Shown: positions 10,040 through 19,681, counted from the first letter of the stretch. The stretch is DNA of 64,000 nt from Dorea sp. AF36-15AT (GCF_003477705.1 NZ_QUDV01000008.1:23702-87701); one strand, 5' to 3'. Notes: a model not told the origin generated them from the letters alone. A program made the numbers and translations.

Positions 10040-10077
10040 ATTACGGTTACTGTAATAAATATATCACTAACCGTAAT
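10040..10077 (-). promoter_or_regulatory. Probable PadR operator
   Basis: Perfect 10-base inverted repeat ATTACGGTTA ... TAACCGTAAT separated by 18 bases, ending 15 bases before the padR start. The two arms fit a dimeric winged-helix repressor, and the spacer would hold the promoter -10 region, so binding would shut off padR-DUF2812. Confidence 0.75.
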
Positions 10078-10122
10078 ATAAGTCAAGCAGATTCAAGGAA
10101 TTTATTTAAGGGGCATGAAAAT

Positions 10123-10152
10123 GGAGCAGCAACATTTTCGTGTTACTGCTCC
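10123..10152. terminator. Hairpin between padR and the element end
   Basis: GGAGCAGCAACA and TGTTACTGCTCC can pair over 12 positions with one mismatch and a six-base loop. It lies in the 130-base non-coding stretch between the PadR promoter and the right end of the element. No clear T-run follows, so a terminator or a recombinase-associated structure are both possible. Confidence 0.5.
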
Positions 10153-10220
10153 ACTTGATACAGAATAGTAGGGTACGCTGTTCTCAATTTGTGTTGTTGC
10201 TTCTTTACCGTATATGAGCA

Positions 10221-10345
10221 TTTGCACCCGGGTTGTCGTTTCCATAACCTTCCATCAGGTTGATTACGCCCCAGACACCAAGACCGGCACCGATTGCAAC
10301 GACCAGTGTCTGAAGGATATTGATTGCACTGCTAAAAAAAGCCAT
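10221..10345 (-). pseudogene. maff2: maff2, 5' part, interrupted by the mobilizable element
   Basis: The minus strand from the ATG at 10345 reads MAFFSSAINILQTLVVAI, GAGLGVWGVINLMEG, YGNDNPGA and then enters element DNA, where it would add NAHIR and stop at 10205. Maff2 is a short two-helix membrane protein of Tn1549-type conjugation systems. The missing C-terminal half is at 1360-1455. The truncated product keeps only the first membrane helix. Confidence 0.87.
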
Positions 10346-10360
10346 AATCAAATGTATGAA

Positions 10361-10392
10361 CAAACGCTTTTCTTATGGTCTGTAAGCGTTTG
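10361..10392. other. Hairpin between virD4 and maff2
   Basis: A perfect 9-base-pair stem CAAACGCTT/AAGCGTTTG with a 14-base loop in the roughly 125-base gap between the virD4 stop and the maff2 start. Without a T-run it may be an mRNA processing or stabilising element that raises maff2 expression rather than a terminator. Confidence 0.5.
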
Positions 10393-10472
10393 GCTCTACT
10401 CCTTTCCCTTTTATTCAGACCTTTTTGTATCCTTATCAGTAGTAGCAGGGTGCTCGAATTCTTTCTTTCATA

Positions 10473-12296
10473 TCAGTCCTCACCTTCCTCAGCTTCAATC
10501 GCTGATACGTCTTCTTGTGTTACAGTTACTTCATACATTTCAAATTCTGTATCTTCGGACATCACCAGTCGGTGTGCCAGATACTTTTCGACATCAAACG
10601 CATTATTCTTATTAAAATCGGCAAGCTCTTTGTACCGTTTATGCTTTGTGATGTCATATTTGTTGCTTAAAAACGGCCGGACTCCACGAAGCTGTAAGAT
10701 ACATTTTTCTCCATCCATGACCGCCAGCTCATCTCTACTCATCAGTTCTTTTCCAGTCTTTTGATAATTCAGCCCATAGGACCGGTTGCTGCCTCTGGTG
10801 TCTGATGTGTTGTAAAGATCTATGGTTTCCTTTCCCAGGGTTTCTGATATTTCTTTCAGTGTGGAACTTTCCTTTCCACCCAGGAAAAGAACGGTGTCAC
10901 AGTTACCCGTGATCGTCTCAGCCGCATCCTTATAGATTGTTTTCAGCTGAGATTGTGACTGCAGAATGATAGAAGCGGAGATTTCCCTGCTTCGGATCGT
11001 AGCAATCAATTTGTCGAATTTTGGGATCTGTCCGATATTGCTGAACTCATCAAGAAGCAGTCGTACATGATAGGGAAGCCTGCCTCCATGCTCATCATCC
11101 GCTTTATCACAAAGCAGGTTAAAGAGCTGGGTGTACATGATTGCTACCACAAAGTTGAATGTGTCATCTGTATCACTGATGATGACAAACATAGCTGTTC
11201 TCTGATCACCGATCATATCCAGTTCCATCTCGTCATAGGACATGATTTCTCTTAGTTCCTGAATATCAAATGGTGCAAGTCTGGCACCACAGGAAATCAA
11301 AATCGATTTTGCAGTTTTGCCGGCAGCAAGCTTGTACTTGCGATATTGCCTTACTGCAAAGTGTTCTGGATTTTCTGCTTCCAGCTCTTCAAACAATTCA
11401 TCCACTGCATTTTTAAATTCTTCATCATCCTCCCTGGTCTCACTGGCATTGATAAATTCCAACAGAGTAGAAAAGTTCTGTTCTTCCTCTGGTGCCTCAT
11501 ACCAGATGTATCCGATCAGTGCAGAATACAAGAGACGTTCCGCTTTGACCCAGAAATCTTCATTGGATTTTTCGCCCTCACCCTTGGTATTCGCGATAAT
11601 GGTATTGACCAGCTTCAAGATGTCTTTTTCACTCCGGATATAATGGAACGGATTGTAATGCATGGACTTTTTAAAGTTGATCGTATTTAATACCTTGATC
11701 CGGTATCCTCCATTTACTAGCATCTTCCCGCATTCAACGATGATCGTACCCTTTGGATCAGTGACCACATAGGATACGTGGTCCGTCATCTGCATAAGGT
11801 TGGGCTTCACATAGAATCTTGTCTTACCAGATCCGGAACCACCGATGACAATCACATTCTTATTTCGGGCATACTTTGGTGCTTTTGGTCTGCTGTTCAT
11901 GGTCAGACGTTCCGTTTCTGTGAGGATGACATTGTTTTCAAAGACCGGATCCATGAAGGGTTCGATATCTTTTCTATTTCCCCATCTGGCCGATCCATAC
12001 TCCACACCTTGTCGGAACTTCTTTGCATTTTTTGAACGATAGTAGACCACCAGTTTTAATGCACCTGCAACCAGAACACCTACTGCAAGGTCCTGCAAAG
12101 CGACACTTGGCAGCCAGCTTAAAAATGCCAGTCGGAAATTGACTAACATCACGCCAAGTCTCTGGACCATGCTTTCTCCCAGGCAATGCCGGTACAGCCA
12201 GGATCCTTTATCTGCTACATAGAAAATAAAGAAATATGGGAGATTTAAGACCACCAGCCGTTTGACCTGGATCTTCTGTAATTTTTCCCTAATCAT
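10473..12296 (-). CDS. virD4: VirD4/TraG-type coupling protein (ICE 1)
   Basis: A 607-residue type IV coupling ATPase that brings DNA-protein substrates to the secretion channel. There are N-terminal membrane segments (about 15-90), then SARWGNRKDI, Walker A VIGGSGSGKTRF (near residue 150), and the all-alpha region with NTKGEGEKSNEDFWVKAER (about 240-330). Walker B is LLLDEFSNIGQIPKF (near 415), followed by ASIILQSQSQLKTIY and a C-terminal region with FLGGKESSTLKEIS. It overlaps the pcfB gene by four bases. The coupling protein may also serve the mobilizable element carried nearby. Confidence 0.96.
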   Translation of the reverse strand: MIREKLQKIQVKRLVVLNLPYFFIFYVADKGSWLYRHCLGESMVQRLGVMLVNFRLAFLSWLPSVALQDLAVGVLVAGALKLVVYYRSKNAKKFRQGVEYGSARWGNRKDIEPFMDPVFENNVILTETERLTMNSRPKAPKYARNKNVIVIGGSGSGKTRFYVKPNLMQMTDHVSYVVTDPKGTIIVECGKMLVNGGYRIKVLNTINFKKSMHYNPFHYIRSEKDILKLVNTIIANTKGEGEKSNEDFWVKAERLLYSALIGYIWYEAPEEEQNFSTLLEFINASETREDDEEFKNAVDELFEELEAENPEHFAVRQYRKYKLAAGKTAKSILISCGARLAPFDIQELREIMSYDEMELDMIGDQRTAMFVIISDTDDTFNFVVAIMYTQLFNLLCDKADDEHGGRLPYHVRLLLDEFSNIGQIPKFDKLIATIRSREISASIILQSQSQLKTIYKDAAETITGNCDTVLFLGGKESSTLKEISETLGKETIDLYNTSDTRGSNRSYGLNYQKTGKELMSRDELAVMDGEKCILQLRGVRPFLSNKYDITKHKRYKELADFNKNNAFDVEKYLAHRLVMSEDTEFEMYEVTVTQEDVSAIEAEEGED

Positions 12297-12856
12297 CGTT
12301 CCTGACCTCTGGATTTTTGTCTCTGCTTCACACGCTGGCGGTGCTTTGCTTTTCTTTCTACAGATTTCTGCAGTTTCTTTCTGACAGATGGTTTCTTCAC
12401 CTGTTTCTTTTTCAGTTCTACTCCGGCATATTCCCGGAAAGCCGCTGTCATCACATCCACGTCTTTTGCCTTAAAGAAGACCAGATATTTCGGTGGATCA
12501 GCACCAACTTCTTTCTTCAAGCTGTAATCAATGCCGTATTTTCTTGCCACACGGTCAAAGGATTTGATATTTTCATCTGTGATCTTTAAGTTGGAAAGCT
12601 GTACTCCCTGTGCATTCAGCTGCTTGATGGTCTGCTTTCCATGCGGCTTTTTCTTTTCAATCTTTTTTCGGGCTTTTTCCCTTCCTTTCTCCTGAGCCCG
12701 TCCGGTCTTTTCTGCCATTTTCACCTGCGTTGCTTTCTGTTTCCTGCGGTTGTCCATTTCCAGGAACTTCCGAAGGGCTGCTTTTAGCACACTGGCAGTG
12801 ATCTTGACTCCCTGGATGCTCAGGCTGATCACTTTCTGATTTACTTCTTCCTGCAA
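12293..12856 (-). CDS. PcfB family protein (DUF3801)
   Basis: A 187-residue protein with an N-terminal helical part and a very basic C-terminus. The core GVQLSNLKITDENIKSFDR plus VARKYGIDYSLKKE and DPPKYLVFFKAKDVDVM is the DUF3801/PcfB signature. In pCF10 PcfB works with the coupling protein PcfC as a substrate receptor. The gene directly precedes virD4 with a four-base overlap, the expected pairing. The Lys/Arg-rich tail suggests DNA or membrane contact. Confidence 0.9.
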   Translation of the reverse strand: MQEEVNQKVISLSIQGVKITASVLKAALRKFLEMDNRRKQKATQVKMAEKTGRAQEKGREKARKKIEKKKPHGKQTIKQLNAQGVQLSNLKITDENIKSFDRVARKYGIDYSLKKEVGADPPKYLVFFKAKDVDVMTAAFREYAGVELKKKQVKKPSVRKKLQKSVERKAKHRQRVKQRQKSRGQER

Positions 12857-13135
12857 TTACCCACGTCCTTTCTTTCCTTTCATCTCAGAATAAAGACGGG
12901 CAATACAATATCCGATGCATGGAACATGTTTTCCATACGGACAGCCACCACATGGTGTTGTTTTTACTGCTTTTTTCTTTTCCGGAAGCAGATAGTGGCA
13001 CTGTTTCAAGCTACAGCCTTTCTTTTTGCCTCCCCACCAGTAACAGTACTTGCAGGACCATGGCTTTTCTTCGCTGTACTTTCTTCCCTCAATAGCTGCA
13101 TTTGGTTCTATGATCAGATCTTTATTAGTCTTCAT
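12857..13135 (-). CDS. Cysteine-rich small protein of the transfer operon
   Basis: A 92-residue protein with ten cysteines in pairs: WSCKYCYWWGGKKKGCSL, KQCHYLLPEKKK, CGGCPYGKHVPCIGYC. The arrangement suggests one or two metal-binding knuckles, either zinc or iron-sulfur. I recognise it only as a protein conserved in similar ICE operons. It abuts pcfB and overlaps the preceding small membrane-protein gene, so it belongs to the transfer operon. The function is unknown. Confidence 0.7.
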   Translation of the reverse strand: MKTNKDLIIEPNAAIEGRKYSEEKPWSCKYCYWWGGKKKGCSLKQCHYLLPEKKKAVKTTPCGGCPYGKHVPCIGYCIARLYSEMKGKKGRG

Positions 13136-13268
13136 TCTGTTCTTCCTCTTTTCTCATGATTTCTGTCAGTTTTTTCTCTGCCTGACTTCCGGCAGCAATG
13201 AGACAATACAAAACTGTAAATATTGCCGCTGCTCCCAGAAGAGCAACAAAAATAATGATATTTCTCAT
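13125..13268 (-). CDS. Single-helix small membrane protein
   Basis: A 47-residue frame with MRNIIIFVALLGAAAIF and TVLYCLIAAGSQAEKK, giving one membrane helix and a charged C-terminus (MRKEEEQNED). GGGAG lies five bases before the ATG at 13268. Its stop overlaps the start of the cysteine-rich gene by 11 bases, and it follows the adhesin gene by about 70 bases, so it is part of the transfer operon. It is too short to assign; a role as an assembly subunit is possible. Confidence 0.65.
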   Translation of the reverse strand: MRNIIIFVALLGAAAIFTVLYCLIAAGSQAEKKLTEIMRKEEEQNED

Positions 13269-13336
13269 GGTTTCTCCCATCTAAAAAAGCGTCCACAGAT
13301 TCCTTTCGGTTTCCATGAACGCTCATTCTTATTTAA

Positions 13337-16300
13337 TTAGTGTTTCTTTTTTCTCATAAATGCAAGGGCTCCTGTACCAGTCGCACCAATGCCGAGAAGC
13401 ATAAACCACAGCCACAGATTGGTGTTATCCCCAGTCTTTGGTGAATCACTGACAGGTTTTCCACCTTCCGGTGTCTTTTCTGCCGGTTTTTCCTCATCCA
13501 CCATGGTTACATGCTGTACTACACTGGTATCCTTTACTTTGAATTCCACATCTTTTGCAACCAGATAGCCATCCGGTGCTGTTTCTTCACGGAGAGTGTA
13601 TTTTCCGATCGGAAGCATTTCGATGTAATGTGCTTTCTCTGTACTGGTCCAGCTTTCCACAACTTTTCCATCCTGATCAAGGATTGTGAGTTTCGCTCCC
13701 GGAAGTTCTTTTCCGGCGATATCCTGTTTGGAGATTTTCACCTTCGTTACATCATCCTTCATCTCAACTTTCTGCACATCGGCAGTATCTTTGATCGTGA
13801 ACTTCACGCTTTCAGCTGTCACGTAACCATCAGCAGGTTTTGTTTCAACCAGTGTGTATTCTTTTCCGACAGTCAGCTCACGGATCACATGTGCTTCTTT
13901 ACCGGAAGTCCATTCATCCACGATATTTCCATCAGCATCTACCACTTTCAGCTTACATCCTGGAAGTTCTTTTCCGGTTGTCAGACTGGATTTGGTAAAT
14001 TCTACAATGGTTGGCTGATTCTCAAAGGTAAAATCATAGGTTACAGTCGGCTGATCCTCACCTGCATACTCAAACGTAAATTCCTTTACTTCATCGTTGG
14101 TTACGAATCCGTCCGGTGCATAGAGCTCTTTTACATAGTAAGTTGCTCCTATTGGAAGATCTGCAACAAATGTGATCTTTCCTTCTTCATCCGTAGATTT
14201 CAGTTCAATGATCTCATCGGCTTCAATCAGGACTTTACCTGTTGTCTCAGACTTAATGTCTTCTTTGGCAAATAATCCAAAGATAGCGCCTTCCAATGTA
14301 CGGTCAGAATCTTTTTCTTTCTTAAGTACAGTGACTTCTACTCTCTGGCGGTTGTTCTGCCAGTCTTTGTCATAGACTACAACTGGTGTATTCTGATCCA
14401 CGTAAGTCAGATCTACATGACGGATCTCACCATCCAGTACATGACCGTAAGCAGTTCCTGTTTCTTTCACATAGTATTTACCAAGTGGAAGATTTTCCAG
14501 TTTTGCAATACCGGTTTCATCTGTCTTGATCGTTGCGATCAGTTCATCCTTTTTATAGTAATCGTCACTGACGCCATCGGCAGCCTTAATGTCTTCCTCA
14601 GCATAGACTTCAAACGTAACATCTGTCAGCTTTCCGGTTACATAGTTGAAAATGTGTTCCACCACACCTTTGACCTTATCGGCCAGTGTAACAGAATCCA
14701 GGAATTCTCCCTTTTTGTTGATGATGAGTTCACCAACCGGTACCTCGTCCTTCATTTCCACTTTCTGAACTTCTCCGGTATCTTTGACTGTGAATGTCAC
14801 ATTATTGGCTACCAGATAACCATGCGGTGCAAACTCTTCATGTAGGGTATAAGTCTCACCCACTTTCAGATATTTGATCACATGCGGTGCATCTTTGGAA
14901 GATGTCCAGCTATCTACTACATTTCCATCTTTATCCGTTACTTTCAGATAAGCTCCATCCAGTTCTACACCGGTTGTTGCATCTGATTTTGTGATCTCAA
15001 CAGTTGTCGGCTGGTTCTTCACTGCAGATTTCAGTTTCACTGTCTGTACTTCCTGACCCTGATAAGAAGCATCAAATCTCAATACTTCCTCAGATAATAC
15101 AAATCCGTCCGGTGCTTTCAGTTCTTTTACATAATAGCTTCCAAGTGGTAGATCCAGCGTACAAGCTGCCTGACCTTTTTCATCAGAAGTCATTTCCTGT
15201 AAAAGAGTATCTGCTTTGACGATCACGTTTCCATCTTTTGTCTGGATGTCTTTTGCGTTATAAATACCGAATACTGCTCCGGCTACTGTATTGCCTGTCT
15301 CGACATCCTGTTTTTCGACAGTAATCGATACTTTCTGTCGTTCATCTGTGACAGAGATTTCTTTCTCGATCACTGCAGTATCCTGATCCGCATAAGCAAA
15401 TTCGACATTTTCCGACACAGTATTTAACACATAAGTGTCCGGTGCATTCTTCTCTTTGACATAGTATCTACCAAGCGGAAGATTCTTTACGGTTGCATAA
15501 CCATCTGCATTGGTTGTGACGGTTGCTACCAGTGCATCCTTTGCAAAATACAGAGTTCTCTGTCCATCTGCATCTACCTGATGATCGGCAGTATAGATAT
15601 CCTCTGCCGCATAGACTTCAAATTCTGCACCTGCAAGGCCAGCCATTTCATACTGGAAATCCTTCTCAAATCCCTTTAACACTTCACCCTGTTTATAGAT
15701 CTTTAACTGACCTTTGACCGGGGCATTGGTATATTCCACATCAATGACTGCATCTCCTGTGACAGGATCTGTCAGATAAGCAGTATCTGTATCAACAGCG
15801 ACTGTCACATAGTTTTTGGATATTGTGTACCCATCGGGTGCCGTCACTTCCTCAATCCGGTAGTTGCCAGGTTTCAGATTCTTTGGCAGTACCAGGTATC
15901 CTTCCTCATTTGTGAAATAGGATTTGTGTACCGTTGGCTTCGGATAGGATGTTGTCTGTTCCACATATTTTTGGTTATCCAGGTCGTATACCTTGAACTC
16001 AGTATTGGCCAGGAGTACCGATTTCTGTGTTTCTGCATCCTTTTTGATGATCTTTAATTTTGCTTTGAATTCTTTATCCAACAGCACTCGCCATGTCTGC
16101 GGTGTATCCGGATGATTCTCTGTGATCTTCACTACAAAATCATCAACCGATGCATAGTTGTGTTTGCTTGTGGTTTCTCTTACCACATAAGTTCCATATG
16201 GAAGCGGAATCGATCTTGCATATCCTTTTTCATCGGTAAACATTTCTGTCTGACCATCTGCAGTCAGTACAACTGGTCTGGCTGAGTCAAAATCATAACT

Positions 16301-18598
16301 TCCATCTGCTTTTACTTTCAGATCACTAACAAGCCATGCTGAAAAACCGACTCCCTGCAGAAGATCTGCATCGGTCTTTCCATTGTTTGCGGCTTTAATG
16401 ATCTGGAACGGCTGCTTAATGACTGTTTCTTTACATACAGAAGTTCTTTCTACTGTCGGAACAGTAGCACCTTCGTAAGTACAGTCCACCTCATGTTCTG
16501 TCGGATCCAGTACGTATCCCACCGGAGCACTAAGCTCTTTCAGATAATACTTTCCAAGATAGAGATCTGATACAGAAGCTTCGCCATTCTTATCCGTTGT
16601 CAGGGATGTGATCAGGCTGTCTTTCTTATGGATTGTTCCGGTTCTTCCATCCGGATGAACAATATCTTCCCTTGCATAAAGACCATATACTGCACCTTCC
16701 AGCGTTGCATCACCCTGTGCTGCATTCCCTGTCTCAGCATCCTGTTTTGCAATGTTGAGCTTTGCATTTACACGTTTGTCTGTTACATTTTTGGTCGTTG
16801 TCTTTCCGATAGCAAGAGTCACATTATAAGACTTTGTATCGATCTGATATCCTGTTGGAACAGAGATTTCTTTCAGATAAACAACTTCCTGTGTCTTTTC
16901 CATTGTGAGCTGTGAAGCACCATTCTGATCTGTTGCAGGCATCTCTGCAATCAGCTTTGTACATGCAGCATCGGAATAGATCCCGTACACTGCACCAGCC
17001 AGTGCATTTCCTGTATCCTGGTCTTTCTTTACAATGGATACCTTGCATTCTTTTGTCCAGGTTACTTTAAAATCCACATATTTCTCATTTCCGACACCTT
17101 CACCGAAAACAAGAGCCAGGTCCTGTGTTCCGGATCCTGTTACAATCTTGTAAGCAGAGTATTCTTTATCAATGCTTCCCTTCATCCGAGAAGAAAATGT
17201 AACACTGACGCTCTCTGCCTGATCAAGTGGTGCTGTCAGATAAAACTGTGTACCTCCACTGATTTCTACACTTGCTCCTGCAGCACTGGTTTTACCGGTT
17301 GTCACATTTACAAGCTTTACACCGCTTGGCAACTTAAATGTGATTGTCTGCAGTTTATCTGCTTTGAATGTGATCACGCTTGTTCGCTGGCTGTTTCCTT
17401 CCACATAAGCCTTTACATTAGATTCGGAAAAGCTCATATCTACAGACGGAATGTCCGGCATATTTACACAATAATTGTAAAGTTCCATTGCCAGGTTCTT
17501 TCCTGTTGCATTGGTTCCGGATGCCCAGTCACTGGATCCATTTGCATAAGCTGCTGCAAGATGGGTAATGATGAATCTCTTTCCTGCCGGAAAATCCGGA
17601 TGTTTCTCATCGAAGAAACCATTCTCATCACTTGCTTTTGTTCCGTAATAGCAGACCTTTGCAAGTGTCTTTCCATCGGCAAGTTTCTGGATCGTATAAG
17701 TTCCATTTCCCGGTCCTTTTTTCGATGGTTCAACACAGTATGCTGTCGCATTGATGCTTCCCCATTTCACATAATATGGACAAGTCAGATAAGAACCTAA
17801 TCCATAGTCTGCATAATAGTACCAGGAACCAGCTGTAACAGTGACTGATTTTGTTCCTGTCTCACCAGAAGCAAGCATCATTGGCATATCGAAAGTAATA
17901 CTTTCGCCTGCTTCAAGATCTGCAAGAGCAACATCCTGGTCAACAGCTTCCTGCATAACCTCTGAGAGTGTAATCCCTGTTTCCGGATCAACGGTCTCCT
18001 GATCCTCCGTTTCTTCGATCTCTGCATCAAATTCTTTTTCTGTCAGTTCTGTTTTGCTCTCCGTGTCAGCCGCATCAGTTTCCTCTGTAGACGAGTCAGC
18101 CTCAGAATCCTCTGTTTCTGTCTTATCGGAAGAACCAGTATCCTGATCAGAAGAACTTTCTGACTGCGAATCTTTCTGTTGATCCGCTTCTTTTACCACG
18201 ATCTTTCGATTGATCTGGTAGGTTGGGTGATTCGTTGTCTGTGGTTCTACATAATAGACTGCCTTATAGGAATTGGCATAATCGGTAGAAAAATCATTCC
18301 CGTCCGTATCTTTTGCTTCCTGAAATGTAACTTTTACTTTGCTGTCATCCTGGATCGTAAGACCGGTATAATCATTCTTTACATCGAAATTGTCTCCAAC
18401 CTTGATCTCATAATCCTTTGCAGTTACCACTTCATTTTCATCCAGCTGATCCTTGATCTCTTCATAATGCGGAATCTTTTTTACAGATCCAGCATCATCA
18501 GAAGCATAGGCAACAGCGGGAGAGAGTACCGTCGATAGAACCGTTACTGCAGTCAGTAAACCGGACATCACCCTGCGTGCTTTCTTTTTCACGTTCAT
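13337..18598 (-). CDS. Giant sortase-anchored Cna-B adhesin with thioester-type head
   Basis: A 1753-residue surface protein. The signal peptide ends near LSPAVAYA (about residue 32). A Ser/Asp/Glu-rich linker (about 140-185) precedes a thioester-domain-like head (about 235-420, with NATAYCVEPSKKGPG as the likely thioester cysteine site). About ten SpaA/Cna-B repeats follow, marked by recurrent YYVKELxAPxGYV and KxDxxTGxxLxGAxxxV patterns that form isopeptide bonds. The C-terminus has SPKTG, a hydrophobic helix and RKKKH, a cell-wall sorting signal. It heads the transfer operon, so it probably promotes mating-pair contact or mucosal adhesion. Binding specificity is unknown. The start has GGAAGGATTTAAGAG upstream. 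Confidence 0.93.
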   Translation of the reverse strand: MNVKKKARRVMSGLLTAVTVLSTVLSPAVAYASDDAGSVKKIPHYEEIKDQLDENEVVTAKDYEIKVGDNFDVKNDYTGLTIQDDSKVKVTFQEAKDTDGNDFSTDYANSYKAVYYVEPQTTNHPTYQINRKIVVKEADQQKDSQSESSSDQDTGSSDKTETEDSEADSSTEETDAADTESKTELTEKEFDAEIEETEDQETVDPETGITLSEVMQEAVDQDVALADLEAGESITFDMPMMLASGETGTKSVTVTAGSWYYYADYGLGSYLTCPYYVKWGSINATAYCVEPSKKGPGNGTYTIQKLADGKTLAKVCYYGTKASDENGFFDEKHPDFPAGKRFIITHLAAAYANGSSDWASGTNATGKNLAMELYNYCVNMPDIPSVDMSFSESNVKAYVEGNSQRTSVITFKADKLQTITFKLPSGVKLVNVTTGKTSAAGASVEISGGTQFYLTAPLDQAESVSVTFSSRMKGSIDKEYSAYKIVTGSGTQDLALVFGEGVGNEKYVDFKVTWTKECKVSIVKKDQDTGNALAGAVYGIYSDAACTKLIAEMPATDQNGASQLTMEKTQEVVYLKEISVPTGYQIDTKSYNVTLAIGKTTTKNVTDKRVNAKLNIAKQDAETGNAAQGDATLEGAVYGLYAREDIVHPDGRTGTIHKKDSLITSLTTDKNGEASVSDLYLGKYYLKELSAPVGYVLDPTEHEVDCTYEGATVPTVERTSVCKETVIKQPFQIIKAANNGKTDADLLQGVGFSAWLVSDLKVKADGSYDFDSARPVVLTADGQTEMFTDEKGYARSIPLPYGTYVVRETTSKHNYASVDDFVVKITENHPDTPQTWRVLLDKEFKAKLKIIKKDAETQKSVLLANTEFKVYDLDNQKYVEQTTSYPKPTVHKSYFTNEEGYLVLPKNLKPGNYRIEEVTAPDGYTISKNYVTVAVDTDTAYLTDPVTGDAVIDVEYTNAPVKGQLKIYKQGEVLKGFEKDFQYEMAGLAGAEFEVYAAEDIYTADHQVDADGQRTLYFAKDALVATVTTNADGYATVKNLPLGRYYVKEKNAPDTYVLNTVSENVEFAYADQDTAVIEKEISVTDERQKVSITVEKQDVETGNTVAGAVFGIYNAKDIQTKDGNVIVKADTLLQEMTSDEKGQAACTLDLPLGSYYVKELKAPDGFVLSEEVLRFDASYQGQEVQTVKLKSAVKNQPTTVEITKSDATTGVELDGAYLKVTDKDGNVVDSWTSSKDAPHVIKYLKVGETYTLHEEFAPHGYLVANNVTFTVKDTGEVQKVEMKDEVPVGELIINKKGEFLDSVTLADKVKGVVEHIFNYVTGKLTDVTFEVYAEEDIKAADGVSDDYYKKDELIATIKTDETGIAKLENLPLGKYYVKETGTAYGHVLDGEIRHVDLTYVDQNTPVVVYDKDWQNNRQRVEVTVLKKEKDSDRTLEGAIFGLFAKEDIKSETTGKVLIEADEIIELKSTDEEGKITFVADLPIGATYYVKELYAPDGFVTNDEVKEFTFEYAGEDQPTVTYDFTFENQPTIVEFTKSSLTTGKELPGCKLKVVDADGNIVDEWTSGKEAHVIRELTVGKEYTLVETKPADGYVTAESVKFTIKDTADVQKVEMKDDVTKVKISKQDIAGKELPGAKLTILDQDGKVVESWTSTEKAHYIEMLPIGKYTLREETAPDGYLVAKDVEFKVKDTSVVQHVTMVDEEKPAEKTPEGGKPVSDSPKTGDNTNLWLWFMLLGIGATGTGALAFMRKKKH

Positions 18599-19010
18599 TC
18601 TCTTAAATCCTTCCTTTCTGATTCTTTTGTGTATGGTTATCTGTTAGTTTCTGCATATTATCTTTTATACGAAGATAATCACCTCCTTTCTTGAAATTTG
18701 CGCTATTTGGGACAGTCAGCACAAGCTGAGATAACAGCACAAATATATGGCGGTACCTGTTTGTCACAAATACCGCCACATGATTTCTACTGTCATCCTC
18801 TTTTTAGATTCAGACATTTTATTTTGATTTAAGATTTAAGCGTTTTCCTGTTTTCTTTCCCAGATCCGTTCCTATATCAGTTTCCATCTCTGATACGTTT
18901 TCTTCTGGCAGACACGCAGCTTTTCGCTCTATGCATGTTCAAACCAAATATCACTCCGGGCAGGCTATTCATTTTTCAAGGTACATAAAGGTGTTCTATG
19001 CAAACCCTTC
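18599..19010 (-). other. Long leader upstream of the adhesin gene
   Basis: About 410 non-coding bases between the putative promoter block at 19011-19046 and the adhesin start. It contains a perfect 8-base stem at 18748-18778 and A/T-rich segments, but no credible gene. A long 5' leader of the transfer operon with a possible attenuator is the simplest reading. Confidence 0.5.
18748..18778. terminator. Hairpin in the transfer-operon leader
   Basis: TGGCGGTA and TACCGCCA form a perfect 8-base-pair stem with a 15-base loop. The minus-strand sequence after it lacks a strong T-run, so it is a possible attenuator or folding element rather than a definite terminator. Confidence 0.45.
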
Positions 19011-19046
19011 ATATAACGAAACGCTCAGAGCCTGTTTTACAGTGGT
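19011..19046 (-). promoter_or_regulatory. Promoter-like block, copy 1, upstream of the transfer operon
   Basis: A 36-base block matching 20066-20101 at 35 positions. On the minus strand it contains TGTAAA, 17 bases, then CGTTAT, a spacing suited to a sigma-dependent promoter. It lies between the sigma-like gene and the adhesin gene and points at the adhesin. Recognition by the neighbouring sigma-like protein is inferred from the duplication. Confidence 0.6.
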
Positions 19047-19060
19047 CTAATTCAATTTTT

Positions 19061-19681
19061 TTAAAATTCTTCGTTTTCAGCCTTTTTTTTCATCGTTTTT
19101 AATGCCCTGTTCAGGAGGTCATTTACACTCTGCTGTTTGATTCCCAGATAATCTGCGACATCCTGCTGGCGCATTTCTTCGAAATAAATCAGATTGAGTA
19201 CCGTCTTTTGCCTCTCTGTCAATTCCTTGATCAGCGCATTCAGAATTTCTCTGTCGATAACATCGTCAACAAAATCTTTTGAAGATCCTCTCATAATCTC
19301 CGCATCATCTGTAACATCGCTGTTAGAAAATACACCATGATTGGTGCTGATTTTGCTCTGGCTGTATGCCATACGGTCTTCAGCCTCCATCAGCAGACGG
19401 ATATACCAGTTTTCATTATCAAAGAACTCTTTATTGAATTCCTTGTTATCGCCAGTTACACTCACATATTCATAGTCATCACAACTATGAAGCGGAAATA
19501 CGGTTGATTGATTTCCCGCTGTATAAAGCACATATCCGTGATCATAAACAGAGATCGTTGTATCTGCATTGATCATTTCTTTTACTACAACTTTGTGTTC
19601 TTTCAAGGATTTCATGCTTGGGATTCTTTTCTCCATATCAGCAACCTTCACGATCTTCTTCAGTTCTTTTAATGTCAACAT
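19061..19681 (-). CDS. Sigma-70 region 4-type regulator of ICE 1
   Basis: A 206-residue protein. The C-terminal 60 residues (LIKELTERQKTVLNLIYFEE, then QQDVADYLGIKQQSVNDLL) are a clear sigma-70 region 4 helix-turn-helix. The N-terminal 130 residues (MLTLKELKKIVKVADMEKR ... STVFPLHSCDDYEYV) resemble no standard region 2 that I can see, so this may be a sigma-like activator needing partner functions. The start at 19681 has AAAGGTGG five bases upstream; a longer upstream reading lacks one. Copies of a 36-base promoter-like block lie both upstream of it and between it and the transfer operon, suggesting autoregulation and control of transfer. Confidence 0.82.
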   Translation of the reverse strand: MLTLKELKKIVKVADMEKRIPSMKSLKEHKVVVKEMINADTTISVYDHGYVLYTAGNQSTVFPLHSCDDYEYVSVTGDNKEFNKEFFDNENWYIRLLMEAEDRMAYSQSKISTNHGVFSNSDVTDDAEIMRGSSKDFVDDVIDREILNALIKELTERQKTVLNLIYFEEMRQQDVADYLGIKQQSVNDLLNRALKTMKKKAENEEF

